64,000 bases of DNA from Cudoniella acicularis. Its lineage: Eukaryota; Ascomycota; Leotiomycetes; Helotiales; Helotiaceae. Location: positions 40,302 to 104,301 of the forward strand of contig JAAMPI010000007.1 in the NCBI GenBank assembly GCA_013054445.1, given 5' to 3'. Below, piece after piece: positions 19,767-31,701 of this stretch (position 1 is its first letter; each line of letters begins with the position of its first letter). The position numbers and the translations under genes are program-made. Under the pieces are notes generated by a model. It was not told the DNA's origin. It worked only from the letters and a program-made list of their open reading frames with translations, and made no database searches.

Positions 19767-20977
19767 ATGTCAAAAGTCTGTCCTGTGAAAGAATCACGCC
19801 AAGCGGATCCACCACCACGAGATGTCTCAGGCCCACTTACCGACAAATACAAGGCTTTGCTCTTCGCCACCATTACTGAAGCTTTATCGAGGTGCGAAAG
19901 TAACTTAGCGGGTGCTAGTTCACCTGTTCAGAGTTCCAAGACACACCCGAGAGGTCTTCTCATCAAGCAGAACGCAAACAGAATGTTGAAAATCTGGTTG
20001 TACTACCTCGAACATTTCGAAGCAACACTTACACACCGATCCGATTCTCAGCCTGCCTCACATCAGCCGTTGCAGGGGATTGATGCACTCTTGGCCCGCG
20101 TACAAACAACAAGACAAAAAGTTCAGGTCAATCAAGGAGAGCTTCAACTTGAACCTGAAGATGATGAAAAGAGCCTTATCTCTTTTCTTAGCCCCGAAGA
20201 AATCCTGATGAGTATGATGATTCAAAGCCAGCAGAATTTTGAGGACAAGACGCTCAAGGGTAAGTTCTGAACTTCTGCGTTAGTTATCAGTATGCTCTCG
20301 TTGAAGCATGCTAACTTCACAGAATTGTACGATGCTATCCTCACCCTGAAGTCGGTTTCCTCCCCGAATCGGTCGAAGTCCAAACACTACTCAGCTCTCA
20401 GCTCCTAAGATGCTATCCCTTTTAGGAAATTAGGAACACGGATTCCATACAGGTGGCTCAGCGGAGCATTTCAAAGTATTGCCAAAACTCACTGAGTACC
20501 AGGTAAAGCAGTGGCTTCAGCGCCTTTCATCTGAGGAACAAAATAGAATAAAGGAGCTTTGTTGTGAAGGATGATCGCTCATTGAGTCAATATCGCGTCT
20601 ACTGTAAGTACATCAGGAATGAGCCGCAGCAAAGCGAGGGAGGAAGTGGCAACTAAGGCTTTCGTCGGATTAGAATTCAATCACGGTAAGATCATGATGC
20701 CGGGAGTGGCCATACCGATACGCTGTACTCCGCCTAATACAAGGAACCCCCAGCAGCGCGATGTCACACTTGTCGCTTCTTGTTTGATATTACTTACCTT
20801 CTTGATCCAGCTTTTCCTCCCGAGTCTACAGATTGGAAAGAGCCTGATTACAATGACACTACAGGTGCTGGTCAGCAGGGTTTGCCAGGCGACTTCTCCT
20901 TTGCATATGCTTGTTCTGAGCATATTGCAGTGGCGAAAATGTGTAGGGGAAATGATTGGGCAATTACTCTGAGCTAA
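19767..20977 (+). CDS. Orphan multi-exon gene, possibly broken
   Basis: I recognise no family. ATG at 19767 (19731 in frame is an alternative) opens a polar 164-codon exon to 20259. A clean intron (20260-20322, GTAAGT, GCTAAC, CACAG) leads to LYDAILTLKSVSS and a TAA at 20406. Further downstream, coding-like pieces persist: EHFKVLPKLTEYQVKQWLQR (near 20460-20525) and, across a plausible intron after 20684, ARCHTCRFLFDITYLLDP and TGAGQQGLPGDFSFAYACSE to the TAA at 20977. Joining all pieces needs a weak donor and at least one frame change, so I cannot tell a longer multi-exon gene from a decayed one. The first two exons are the best supported part. Confidence 0.35.
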
Positions 20978-22789
20978 TAGTGACTCGTTATGCCTTGCTT
21001 CGGAGGGTGGGCTGTGATGATATGGGGCAAGTACATAAGAGAACGAAATTTGATTTTGAAAGGAGTACGCAGTGGCAAAACAGAGGTCTGTAAAGGGACT
21101 TTCATGAGTAGACCCAGCGAACTACGCAATCTACTAATATTATAAGATGCGTTGAGAACATTCTATCCCCACTTGCAGGCTAGCACGTGGCTTGCTTGAC
21201 CCATCTATTCTTTTTCTTCCCCCCTCCCCACAAACTACAAAAGAGACAACGTGTACAGAATTACCCCCCTTTGTTTTCTCCGACGGGTATGCCCAGCGTG
21301 TTTATTCTCAATCTCCCTATTCTTTTCAATGACTCCTCGAGATGGACTTACCATCCTGCAAAGGACGAGAAAGGTTCTGCTATGGAGTTGGGATTGAAAG
21401 AAGGACAACGCGGAAGCAAAAGTGGTAGAAAGCGAATTGCTAGGTCTGCGGCGGATAAGGACAGACAGTAAGGCTAAATAGTATAAGGAGATAGTCAAAC
21501 AGATCAAGGGCCGATTAGTACAAGGTTCGTCTCTCTTCCCAGCAGAAAAAGGCAGCACCGCTCATTTTTGAGCAAAGATCTGACTTCGTGGACTCTGATT
21601 GGTCTGCAGTTCACGGCCAGACACGTCTGCGTATGTTCGAGGTGGACCGGGTGGTTTCTTCAAGGGTGATTCCTACCGCATTTTTAAAATTTTCTTTAAT
21701 TAAATTTGGAAAGTTTTAAACGTACAGCCAATTTGAAGATATACTTAAAATGTAAAGTTTTGAGCGTGTTAAACTTTATTTGAGCCTTACAAAGGTGACG
21801 TAGAAACTGTAGTATGAGAGAGAACTGCGAGTTGACATTCTTGAGACCATTACCAGTAACTAAGGGTTTCGAGCTGCTGGGGGTTGATAAGCAGAGGTGG
21901 GGTGGTGGGGACTGCTCGTGAAGGGTGTTGAGGCAAGTGTGGTGATTGATCAAAGCCTTTTCTCAAACCTTGCGTCTAAGTATCCCTGGGACGAGCATTG
22001 CAAGGGTCGAATCGCGAAATACAACAAAGCTTGAAGCAGGTGTTGAGGCTGAACATGACATACATGATGGCTGCGGCCGCTTCGCGCCCGGCGGCGCATT
22101 CCCGGATTCTCTAACGTCAACAACCACCATGCACCCACAATTTACACAAATATACATCTTGTTGACAATGAGATCCATTAAATTCTTCTCTGCCACTGCG
22201 AACATCTAGTTTGTTAAACCTGTTCTCCTTCCGCTGTGAAAATGAAAGTCCAGGCGCGCAACTCGCTTACCGCGGCAAGAAAGCTTGGCGCTCCCCCCTT
22301 TGACTGTCTTTCCATAAAGGGAAAGATTTTTCATCGAGGCCAAATCAGGAAAAAATACACGTAGAATGGAACATTTAAAGCCATTGAAACAGAATTTCAT
22401 GTTGTGCAGCTTGCCTAATCTCCGTGACGTGAAATATTTTGAAGTGTCGAGCGCGCATCTCGCTAGTTCCATTCACTGCGAATGTTCTCGAAAACCGCGG
22501 AATAACAACGCGGAATCGCGAGAGACGCAGATATTTATGACGAAGGCATATTGGTGGTGTATGAGTCACATTTGCAAACTGCCCAACAAGATATCTACGG
22601 CGCGATCATGGCTTAAAATATGTTGAAGTGATGCCCCTCATGCCTAGTCTGCAACTTTTTGTTTTGGCGGATATATCCAAACTTTATGTGACCCTAAATG
22701 TACCTGCAATCCTACAAAGTGCTTTTCATTAAAATAACCTCATGCTGCATCTGGAGAAACTCTTCAATACCCTCAACTCTCCGCGCAGT
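20978..22789. other. No gene recognised
   Basis: Only short overlapping frames. 21660-21800 is AT-rich. The plus frame at 21187-21471 is low-complexity and basic and shows no domain. Confidence 0.35.
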
Positions 22790-23178
22790 GGGAGCGTTCT
22801 CAGCGCGGGGATGCAGTGGGTAAGCTGCGTCATAAATCGTGAAAGCTCATCAAAACAACAGAACGCGTCGTTTTGAACGCTACATCATAGACTAATCACC
22901 CTATTTTCCTCTGCATCTATTGGTCAATCCCCGTTTGAACCCTCGGCCCCACAACGCCGCGCTCAACGCATACCATTGGCCAACTCCTCTACCTCAACGA
23001 CGACCTACGCTGTGCAGACGCCTGTCATGCGTTTAGCGCAGCGTTGAGCAGCAAAATTTGGTTGATTTGCACAAGCTCGGCACCAAGGTGCTAATCACTC
23101 CGAAATCTATAAAAACTCCTTTTCCATTCTGCCTATTCATTCCTTCCTTCCTCTTCATCAACATCTTCCTTCTTTACA
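22790..23178 (+). promoter_or_regulatory. Candidate promoter and start of a spliced leader
   Basis: An ACGCGT box lies at 22862, a reverse CCAAT (ATTGG) near 22975, several GCGC-rich palindromic bits at 22785-23045, and a TATA-like CTATAAAAAC near 23108. A pyrimidine-rich stretch of the type found at fungal start sites follows. This order (CCAAT, TATA, CT-rich tract, ATG) is what a strong fungal promoter looks like; it is inference from motif order only. Confidence 0.35.
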
Positions 23179-23327
23179 ATGCATTTGCAAATGGTATGCC
23201 TCTTTCTCCATCTCCATTCTTCCTCGATTCCTTTCCATCATTCAATATCAAACTGACAACACCACAGCCATATCCCGTGGCCGCCGTATTCTCGCCACCG
23301 CGGCGACCCCACCACTACCAACCATGA
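23179..23327 (+). CDS. Very short spliced reading frame, possible upstream ORF
   Basis: ATG at 23179 in a good context (TTTACAATGC) opens 15 coding bases, then an intron 23194-23267 (GTATGC donor, CTGAC branch, CACAG acceptor), then 60 bases to TGA at 23327: 24 residues. It does not resemble a known protein. It could be an upstream ORF in a long spliced leader for the frame at 24344, since another good donor (GTAAGT) lies right at its end and an acceptor near 23380. Confidence 0.25.
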
Positions 23328-24343
23328 AGTAAGTCCTCCACTCCACCATCTGGCTCTCGATTTGTGTGCTCTTGCAGCCGGATCGAGGAGTCGATGCTTC
23401 CCAATCATTCGCACTGCGAGCTCCGCAGCGCTTGCGCTCAGTAGCCGGTGTGAGGAAGCATCAAACTGGCAAGACACCCCCCGGGTACGCAAGTGCGTAC
23501 TAACGACGACGACGTCGAGAAGTTTTCAACTGAACGGCCCCCTCTAATAGTAGCCGACTTCGGTTGGTGGGTAGAGGAATGGTACATTTCACGATGGCAC
23601 CGGAGCGCTTAGTAATTACGGATCGATGCCATAATAGTCGTGTCGGGGCGGAGGTTGGCTGAAGTAGAGGCGAACGCGCTTGAGCTTCGGCGAAAAGATA
23701 TCGTTTTTCCTCCTCTTGCCTGTGGGGGGTGTCTTGCTGAAAATTGGTCAACTCTTTAATAAGGGCAGGGCTAACTGTTTGTATCCTACAGATCTGGTCA
23801 TGGGGGAGGGGGGAGAATACCAACTCCGCCCCCCCCCGGTGGGTAAGTATTTCCCTGTTCCCATTGCTGCTTACTGTTCACAGGGCGCTCACAATGGTCT
23901 ACCTTCCCGCGGTGTGAGTGTTAATCCAAAAGGAAAACCAAAGACCAACAAAGTGAATTCTCGATTTTCAAAGGGTACGCTTCCTTCTGATCTGACCGCA
24001 ATTTGCAATTGTTAACTTTTCTTCCAGTAGCTCACCTCCCGTCACACATCTTCCTCATGCCTCTTCGTGGAGCTTCCCAAACTTCGGACTCGTGATACAT
24101 GTTGATGTGTGGGCTGGATCTGAATCAGAGAAGAGATGGGAGTTGGAGTTCGCGGGGCGGGGTCTTCTGTCCATAGTTCATCATCAGTAATAGCATTCAC
24201 CGTTCTTCAAATTCGCTCGCTCTCAACTCCATCGTGATCAAACTTGTCAACTTGCCTGCTCTACTATGCAGCTAAGCTTTTGTTCCTCCCTCCTCCCTCT
24301 TGCGAACAACGATTTCTCCCTCCTCAGCCCCTACTCATCGACG

Positions 24344-24607
24344 ATGAGTACCATGAAACATATCAATTTTCTCACCCAGCCAGTCTCTCATGTACCGATC
24401 GCGACTGATGCGCCGGCACATAATACGCCTGGTCGAGGTTCCCGATTTCCAAAAGAATTCGAAGCGTCACCTACCGGTAAATATCAGGCCCTGCTTGCCT
24501 GCCAGCCTCTACTTCATCCGGCATACCGCACATCGATTACCCCCCCGACGAGCGACGACAGCGACAGCGACGACATCGGAACAACACAGCACAGCACAAT
24601 GGCGTAA
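24344..24607 (+). CDS. Hypothetical small protein with acidic tail
   Basis: Open frame of 87 codons from ATG 24344 (an ATG at 24266 is in frame). It is polar, with PTSDDSDSDDIGTT near the end, and no recognised domain. It may be the first coding exon or main ORF of the transcript whose promoter lies near 22.8-23.1 kb. Evidence is only openness and position, so confidence is low. Confidence 0.25.
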   Translation: MSTMKHINFLTQPVSHVPIATDAPAHNTPGRGSRFPKEFEASPTGKYQALLACQPLLHPAYRTSITPPTSDDSDSDDIGTTQHSTMA

Positions 24608-25514
24608 ACATTTCGGCTGGCAGAGGCAGCACGATGGTCAAGGTAAAGCCTGGAGTTGGCACCCTCACTGAGTCTAGAGATGGATGAACCAGCTCCCAGC
24701 ATTTATGGCGTGGGATGACAAGGCAAGGCAATGCGATTTGCACACCATAACGCGAAGATAGGTCCATTGATTTGTACGTGCGCGGACGAGCGAAATGCAG
24801 AACACCTGACAAGAAAGACTAGATATGACTAGGGGTTTCTTTTCCCCTTGGGTGATAACGGAAGACGAGTTACGAACCAAAACAAATGAACCAGGACGGA
24901 CAGAGGGGGCGGGCAGCGAACGAAGCGTGACGAACTACGAGGGACAAATCAGAAAGGACGGACCAAGGCGGACAAGACAGGAGGGAGGAACTAGGACGGA
25001 TGGGACGAAGACGAAGTACGGAACGCAAATCACGAAATGCAACAAACCCAACCTAGCTCGACTGACTTGGCAAGTTTAAAGCGCCATAACTAGACTTCAA
25101 AGAGAAGAAACAAGACGGAATAAGATGAGAGCATATCTAAATCAAGAAAAATGCAAAGCTGTGAGGCAAGGAGTTCAAAATCCTTTGAAGAGTAGCTATG
25201 TGTAGGTTTCACATGAGATAACGTTGTTGTGGATGCCTTGGGTGAACAGTTTGATTGTTATCTATTTTTGCGGGCAAGGGGGAATGAACTTTGGAAAGTA
25301 ACAAAGATAGGGGAAAAGAGAGGGAAACGCAACGAAATTTATATCCCAATAAAATCAACAGCAAACTTCGAATATCCAAGATATAGGAAAAAACAAAGTC
25401 TAAAGAGAGAAAAAACCCCTGCAGCATTCTTGCCAGCCATCGCTCACCACCTATCCAGGTGGTAGACCCCATTACACCTCATCACTTATGCCCATGGAAA
25501 AACCCACAGAACAT
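24608..25514. other. No gene; purine-rich low-complexity stretch
   Basis: 24880-25020 is rich in GGACGGA/GACGAA-like purine runs. 25240-25420 is likely 3' flank of the dynamin-like gene on the other strand. Nothing else recognised. Confidence 0.35.
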
Positions 25515-27988
25515 TCACAAAACACTCCTAAAAATCTCCTGCCCCTCCTCCAACTTCCGCACCTGATCCTCAAGATAAGCCCTCTTGCGCTTGGCAGCCA
25601 GTGGCTCCGAAGTCAAGGCTTCTGCATGCGCAGGCTCGAGTTGGCTGACGTAGATGGGCGAGAAGATCTTTTCGAGGCCGCGGACGATGTGACGTTCGAT
25701 GACTTGCATGGTGACGTTTGCCACGAAGGTTTTTTGGGAGACCTGTGGAAGAGAAGAATGTTAGAAGAGTTAAGAGGAGTGTGGGTTTGATGAGGGATGA
25801 AGGGATGGAGGAGATGGGGTGGGTCGAGTGCTCTCTGTTCTGGTTGAACGCTCAGGGGATTGAAATGTTCTATGAAGCTTACGGTCATCCAACTTTGGAG
25901 TACTTCACGCCTGTGGAATAGAAACTTCGCTGAACTTGCTGTGGAAAGAGCCTTGTTATGAAAGGAGAAAGAAGAATCAGATTTTACCTTGTAGATCGCG
26001 AAGAGACAATCGAGAGCCTCCTCACAACTGAAGTTATCCATGTTGGGGTCAACATTCATGTTTTGTGAGTAACTTGCCACAACTTGGTCGAGGTTCACCT
26101 TTGTGTGCGTCGAAACAGCAGAGTAGCCGGGGATGGTTTTGTTTTCAGTCGTGGTGGCGTCAGTTAATGATTTCGCAAGCGCAGCCTTCTGACGATCTTG
26201 ACGGCACTTGGCAATGGTATCCGTGTAGTAGTGGTTGTAGTTAATGGGATAATTCCGATGGTCCTCCATGAGGATGCGAAGCTCGTTAGTGGCAGCCAAA
26301 TGACGGGTCTTCAGTTCTTCATTGATTCTCGACGTCCAGATCCTCCTCTCGACATCTTCTGGGCATTTATCATGCAGCAGAGTCCGTAAAAACTTGCTGC
26401 AGACGTCGGAAACCTTGTCAACGTGAGCAGTAGCCAATTTGTTCCATTTCTCAGACAATTCCCAAAAGAGTTCACCAATGAGGAGTGGGTTGAAGTTTCC
26501 GACGAGTTCCTTTCCCCGATTTCGAATGAGAGCTTTTCGCACCCACTCCAAAGCCTCGGTCCTATTCAGTTTCTTGGGATTTTTTGATTTCTTGGCTCCA
26601 AAAGAGAATTCCGACTCAGCGGTTTCTTCACCGCTCGTCATGTTGATTTGATATTTATGGCCATTGAGGCGCATGTTGTCCGAAAACTGAGAATTGAGCG
26701 ATTGAACCACAGCACGAGTTCTGCTGAGCGTGGAAGCGGATGTGAGAGCAAAATTTGTATCAATGTTCTGATGAAAATAGCTTCCCTCGTAGTGGCCATC
26801 CACTGCAGCCTTGCAAGTCTCATAATAGTCTAAGCTGAGTTCCGCTAAGTATGCCTTGCACTCTTGTCCACTTGATCGAGACACTCCCAGTTGCTCAAGA
26901 TCTGCTTTTGTAACACACAACTTCGATTCCAATTCGTCGCGCAAATTTGGTAGCTCTTTCTTGACATGATCAAAAAGCAGACTGCTGAGTCGTCGTCTTA
27001 ATGCCTCAACACCCACACTTTCCTTTGGCAACGTCTTCCAGTTCGTTGTCCGAAAGAAGATTTCCTCAAGCGAATTACGCTCGGCAAGCGTTGCGTCTCT
27101 CTCATTGAAATGTCGGTTCTTCACGACGTGCCAGCCAAGCTTGAAGAAAATGTCCTCATTTTGGGCAAGCTCGATATATGCTTGCTCGGAACCGGAACCA
27201 CCAGGAGGTACATCAGGCTTTGTGATGACTCCAAGAGTTCGATCTCCCTCAGGGTCAACTTCTCTGACTTTCTCCAGGATAGTTTGATTGGCGTAATCCG
27301 TTGCGGCTGAAACCACAGCCAGGCAAATCGTGCGAGCTTGCGAGATGTAATGTTGAGTGATTTCGGCGACGAGGGCAATGTCTGCCTTGGTTGTGACTTT
27401 AGTCTCCGTTCCAATCAATCCTGGAATGTCGACCAAGGTGAGTTGTGGACGACCTTGGCCAAAAATTTCGATACTCAGAACATCACGCGCAAAAGCACGA
27501 GGTTTTACTGTGAGATCTGTTTCGCCAGGTTTTCCAATTCCCATGACAGCCATGGCTTTATCCATAATGGTAGGAAGCTCGCTGAACTCCGTGATTGACT
27601 CCTCGAAAGCCTTGATCGTTATTTGTTCTGCTTGTGGACGAGCCGCATCAGGGATGACTCGAATACTGATGGATTCAGTATTCGCAAGTCGAAGACTGAT
27701 TTCCGTTGCATAGCGAGTGCACAGGTTATCGTTTCGCGGAAATGGAATTCCGGTGACGGCTTCAAGCACGGAGCTTTTACCAGCTGACTGGTCTCCACAT
27801 ACAACGATTTGTGGAAGTGATACCGTCCCTTCCAGCCCACACTTCCGCACTCGAGCAATAGTGTCAAGGACAAGTCGCTGCTCTTCTGTCTGAAGATCCT
27901 CGAGAGTTGTCTCCGGGTTTGGTGGCAATGGTGACGATGGAGTGTCAGAAGGAGTAAGGTCCTCGGCAAAGACGACGGTTTCCGACAT
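25515..27988 (-). CDS. Dynamin-like large GTPase (Mx-like class)
   Basis: Membrane-remodelling GTPase of the fungal dynamin family lacking a PH domain. ATG at 27988. Motifs: G1 GDQSAGKSS at residues 65-73, G3 DIPG at 187-190, G4 TKPD at 256-259, then middle/stalk helices. The long frame runs past the true splice site; bases 25987-25743 on the minus strand look like a 245-base intron (donor GTAAAA, acceptor CCACAG). Joining LFAIYK to VSQKTFVANVTMQVIERHIV restores the GTPase effector domain, and the frame ends with TGA at 25515. Exons of 2001 and 228 bases give 742 residues, the usual size. No transmembrane segment. Some fungal relatives act in organelle division, others are defence-related in animals; the role here is not readable. 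Confidence 0.9.
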
Positions 27989-30036
27989 CTTCTTCTTGTT
28001 GCGTCAAGTTTGAAAGATCGTTCTGCTGATCTTGAGGGGGAAGATGAATTACTGTCGAATGCGAAGTGCTGGGAGTGATGGATCAAATCGTGCGCGATCG
28101 AGCTCAATGTCTTCGTCACGAGGTATGTTCCGAAGGATCTCTTTTATGATACCGAGAGGAAGACAGAAGAAAGCAAGAGCTATTATATCAAAATTTCCTG
28201 GCTCGATGTCGAAGAGGTCGTGGCATGGGTCCCTGCGGGCGAGGCTGATTTCTGCAGAACCCGGACTCGTGGTTTTGAAAAGCGATCAATGTTGAGACCC
28301 GTCAGTCTTTCTTCCAACACAATGACTCAATTTTAGAGACAAGAATTCTCACCGAATAATTCTGTTTGAAAGATAGCCCATGAGATTCGATGCTTGGTCC
28401 GGGCCAGGGATAATCCTCTGCATGAATCCGAGCTTTGAGAAGCAAGAGTCTCATTTTGGCATCAGTGGACTGACTGATCCTTCCGTTCCAACAAATATAT
28501 GAGAATTGAAATAAATCTGCCGTATACCAAAAAGATTGTATTTTTCATATTTGAGTAGTCGAGATCAGAATGATTCGTGGATGCTGGCACAACAAACGCT
28601 TTGGGAGGAAACTTTTCCAACCCACCCGTTTGCGTGCACAACGCAATGGGTCGGAATTGAACAAGACTCCAAGTTAGGCTGCTCCAAATCTGGAATTGAG
28701 CATGCCGGAGCTCGAAGTGGCAAGAAAGCGAGGCAGCCTGCAGAAGACGGGTATCACTCGATAGCCGCCTAGCAGATTCCCGCCACTCACTCCGTTTGTA
28801 GTCTTATTTCAGATATCCGTCGAAACAATTCGAATCAGGATAAACGAATTGGGAACAAGTTCCTAGTAATCGCAATAGCAATCAAAACCCAGGCGCTGTC
28901 ATTGTCTTGAAATCAGCAAGTAGCCATCGCGATCCTAGTGACCGCTACGTGACAAGCTGAAGAGAAGCACTCGGCCGGACATACCGCGCGGCGCAGTATA
29001 CAGCCGGCCGGGAAACGACCAAATCAAGGTGATAGATATGTGCTGCTTCTTGAGATAAGGCGACTTGAAAATAGGTTGGTTATGCTGCTAGCCGATCTCG
29101 AGCTCCAGGCGCGGCGACGACGCGAGTCTGCAAGCCGCAAAGAGACCAGAATCGAAGTGGAAGGAAGCTCTCGATTACTCGGTCGGGAACGCCGTACAAA
29201 CTCTGCGCGGTGGATGGTATTCAGCCGGCCGTCAAATGGCCGAGTCGTGGCTAGAAAATTGTGATGCGAGGTGGAGGTTGTTGGAAGAGAAGCATGAAGT
29301 CGCGATGGTTGGTCGAGAGAAGCAAGCCACTAGGCTCCCCTCCTCAGCCACACCCGCTTTTCGACCATCCCCTCACGCCACTCACTACCCCTCCCCTCCC
29401 CTCTCTTTTCCTCCACTCAGGAGCCACTACTCCTGGCCGTATGTGCTCCCCTGACATCCCTCAGCACCCCTAAATTCACATGCCAACATGCAAACCCAAC
29501 GACCCTGCATTGCGATCACGCCACTAAGCTCATCGATCTCACATGTCAGGATGGTATCGCCAAATCAATCTCAGTGATACCGTCTATAAAAAGCGATAAG
29601 GAGTATAATATAAATCCAACGATTCATTCTATGTATGTACGTACTCTTCGACCTCATCTTCAAAAAACAAAGAAGAGTAACTGACTGATTGTACATGTAC
29701 ATGGTATAATCCAACGCCATAACCCTCATCACCGTATATCCAGCAATGCTGCCATCATAATCTACTCCCTATCGTAAAACCGGCTTGTCTCCGCCTGTCC
29801 ATCTGTCGTATATCATGAATCAAACCCAGCCAAACCGACCCAACCGTCTCCAGGCGCCAAAGATAATAAAAATGCTCTCCATCCAACTCCAGGACGGAAA
29901 ATCCGAAAAACGACACCAAGTCTCCATCTATCGCTTGTACCCATTCTAATGAGCCTCCTATCTATCATGTTCGTATATATATTGATATTGCCGGTCGTAT
30001 ATCCTGACCAGCTATATTCGTGTTTCCACAACTGGT
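27989..30036. other. Intergenic region between two minus-strand genes
   Basis: No gene supported. 28000-28500 is likely promoter of the dynamin-like gene. A motif of the form CAGCCGGCCG occurs twice (near 29000 and 29222). A pyrimidine-rich stretch lies at 29380-29430. The end is probably the 3' UTR of the Vps62-like gene. Confidence 0.4.
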
Positions 30037-31701
30037 TCATCGTCCTACCCAGCTCTTCCCCTTCCCCTCCTCAATACTCTCCAAAATCGTGCAGCTGCCC
30101 CTAGATTGGCAGACCTTGCTTCTCCCCAAATTCTTATACCTAGGTCCCAGAGGCCCATTGACATAATGATACTGCCCTGCGAATCGCCACTGTCTCAAAT
30201 CGCCCAGTATGTAAAACTTGTCACCCCAGTGGCCCTTGTACCACCACCAGCCCATAGGCGCATCGGGATTGCTCGATGCAGGTTGCAACCTATCCTCCAT
30301 GTCTAGGTCGGTGAGCTGGGTAGATTTGATGTACTTTGCATCTTGGTCCTTGGTGACGTTTGTTTTGAAATGGTAGGCAAGGTAGTTCTGCGCAGGATCC
30401 CAAAGAGGCCCTTTGTCTGTGACATCTGCGAGGAGGCCGAAAGGAAGAACATAGGGATGCTTCCCAGGAGTTGCGTACATTGCATGCGAACCCAATGCGC
30501 TGTACAAAACTGGACGCCCTTCACGGCCTTTTCCCTTCCCCTTCTCCACGGCGTTATAGGAATATGCCAGACCACCAGAATGAGCAGAGAAGAAAACTGC
30601 TTTTGGCACACCGTTTTGGAAACGGATCAAAGAATGCTCCCAGTCACCAATGTGATTTCCAAATCGGATATTGAAGACAGTAGTGCCCAAGTTGTAGCTA
30701 TAAAAGTAAAACCAGAAAGCGTCCAGAACACCATTTCCCTTGTTAACGAGCACGAGAATGGCAGGCGCGGGAGAATAACCGCCAGGAGCTGGTAATGCCG
30801 GACTTCTTCTTCTAACTTTCAACTCGGAGCGAGATGGTCGACCTTCGGGGGTGTCTTGGGCTCGGTACCCTGCATCTAGCGGTTCTGCCTGTTTGGGCGC
30901 ACCTGGATCATACCAAGATTCCGACTTGAATGCTTCCGCAGAATCTGCTGTAAACTCGGTATATGTATCAACCTCCTCCCAACCGTCGTCGTAAGGAACC
31001 GGCTTGTTGTATGCACTGCTCAACCATTCCGGTCTCTTCTCCACATCTTCCTTGCTGTGCATGTACAAATATTTACCTTTCGCTATCTCATTCAACTTGT
31101 GTAAATTGAACACATTGTGTTGTGTGTTACTCATATGTAAAGACGAGTGATTCGTATACGGTGCTGTGTGCATGAGATGTTCGGCAATATCGGAAGGCCA
31201 GAATTCTTCTTTCGAATAAAGATGGATCAAAGGAGCGTGGTCGAGGACGAATTGTGGAATATCCTTCAACACTCGTGAATCTCCTTCCCAATCTCCAGGC
31301 CTTGGTCTGTTCCCCCCAATAATGTCTTGCCAGTCGATATGTTTCGTATATTCATCCCCCAACGGTATTTGATCTCTCTTATCCTTCCACGAAATCGCTG
31401 CAGGGTCTGGGCGGTAATGTGCGACTCCGCAAAGACCTAACCATCGACATGATTGTCTATCGAGCCACCACTTGGATGTTGCAATCCACTTCGCATCTTC
31501 GTTCTCTTCGTCGCTCTTGCGGGTGTTCGGATTTAGATAGTCATATACGGCTGAAAGGGACCAGTATACGGTAATAATGAGTACAATAGAGATAATGAAC
31601 CTTCGAAGATGGCGGTATATGTATGTTGGGCATCGCCGTCGCTTGAGAATCGGAGCGTCGGGTGCGGGCGCTTCTATCGGTGGTTCTATTGAGGACACCA
31701 T
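30037..31701 (-). CDS. Vps62-like protein (vacuolar protein sorting-associated, DUF946 type)
   Basis: Homologue of the yeast Vps62/Tda6 group, implicated genetically in cytoplasm-to-vacuole protein targeting; no biochemical activity is established. Frame open upstream to 31806 but without ATG; the first in-frame ATG is at 31701 (MVSSIEPPIEAP), giving 554 residues. A basic stretch is followed by one transmembrane segment (FIISIVLIITVYWSL, about residues 34-50), then a lumenal domain with FVLDHAPLIHLYSKEEFWPSD, FGNHIGDWEHSLIRF, YSALGSHAMYATPGKH and MGWWWYKGHWGDKFYILGD, all family signatures. Uninterrupted single exon, normal length and base use, so an intact conserved gene. Confidence 0.9.
   Translation of the reverse strand: MVSSIEPPIEAPAPDAPILKRRRCPTYIYRHLRRFIISIVLIITVYWSLSAVYDYLNPNTRKSDEENEDAKWIATSKWWLDRQSCRWLGLCGVAHYRPDPAAISWKDKRDQIPLGDEYTKHIDWQDIIGGNRPRPGDWEGDSRVLKDIPQFVLDHAPLIHLYSKEEFWPSDIAEHLMHTAPYTNHSSLHMSNTQHNVFNLHKLNEIAKGKYLYMHSKEDVEKRPEWLSSAYNKPVPYDDGWEEVDTYTEFTADSAEAFKSESWYDPGAPKQAEPLDAGYRAQDTPEGRPSRSELKVRRRSPALPAPGGYSPAPAILVLVNKGNGVLDAFWFYFYSYNLGTTVFNIRFGNHIGDWEHSLIRFQNGVPKAVFFSAHSGGLAYSYNAVEKGKGKGREGRPVLYSALGSHAMYATPGKHPYVLPFGLLADVTDKGPLWDPAQNYLAYHFKTNVTKDQDAKYIKSTQLTDLDMEDRLQPASSNPDAPMGWWWYKGHWGDKFYILGDLRQWRFAGQYHYVNGPLGPRYKNLGRSKVCQSRGSCTILESIEEGKGKSWVGR

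Noticed and set aside
25613..25987. Read-through C-terminus of the dynamin-like frame
   Set aside because: It is low-complexity intron translation; the spliced form restores the conserved GTPase effector domain.
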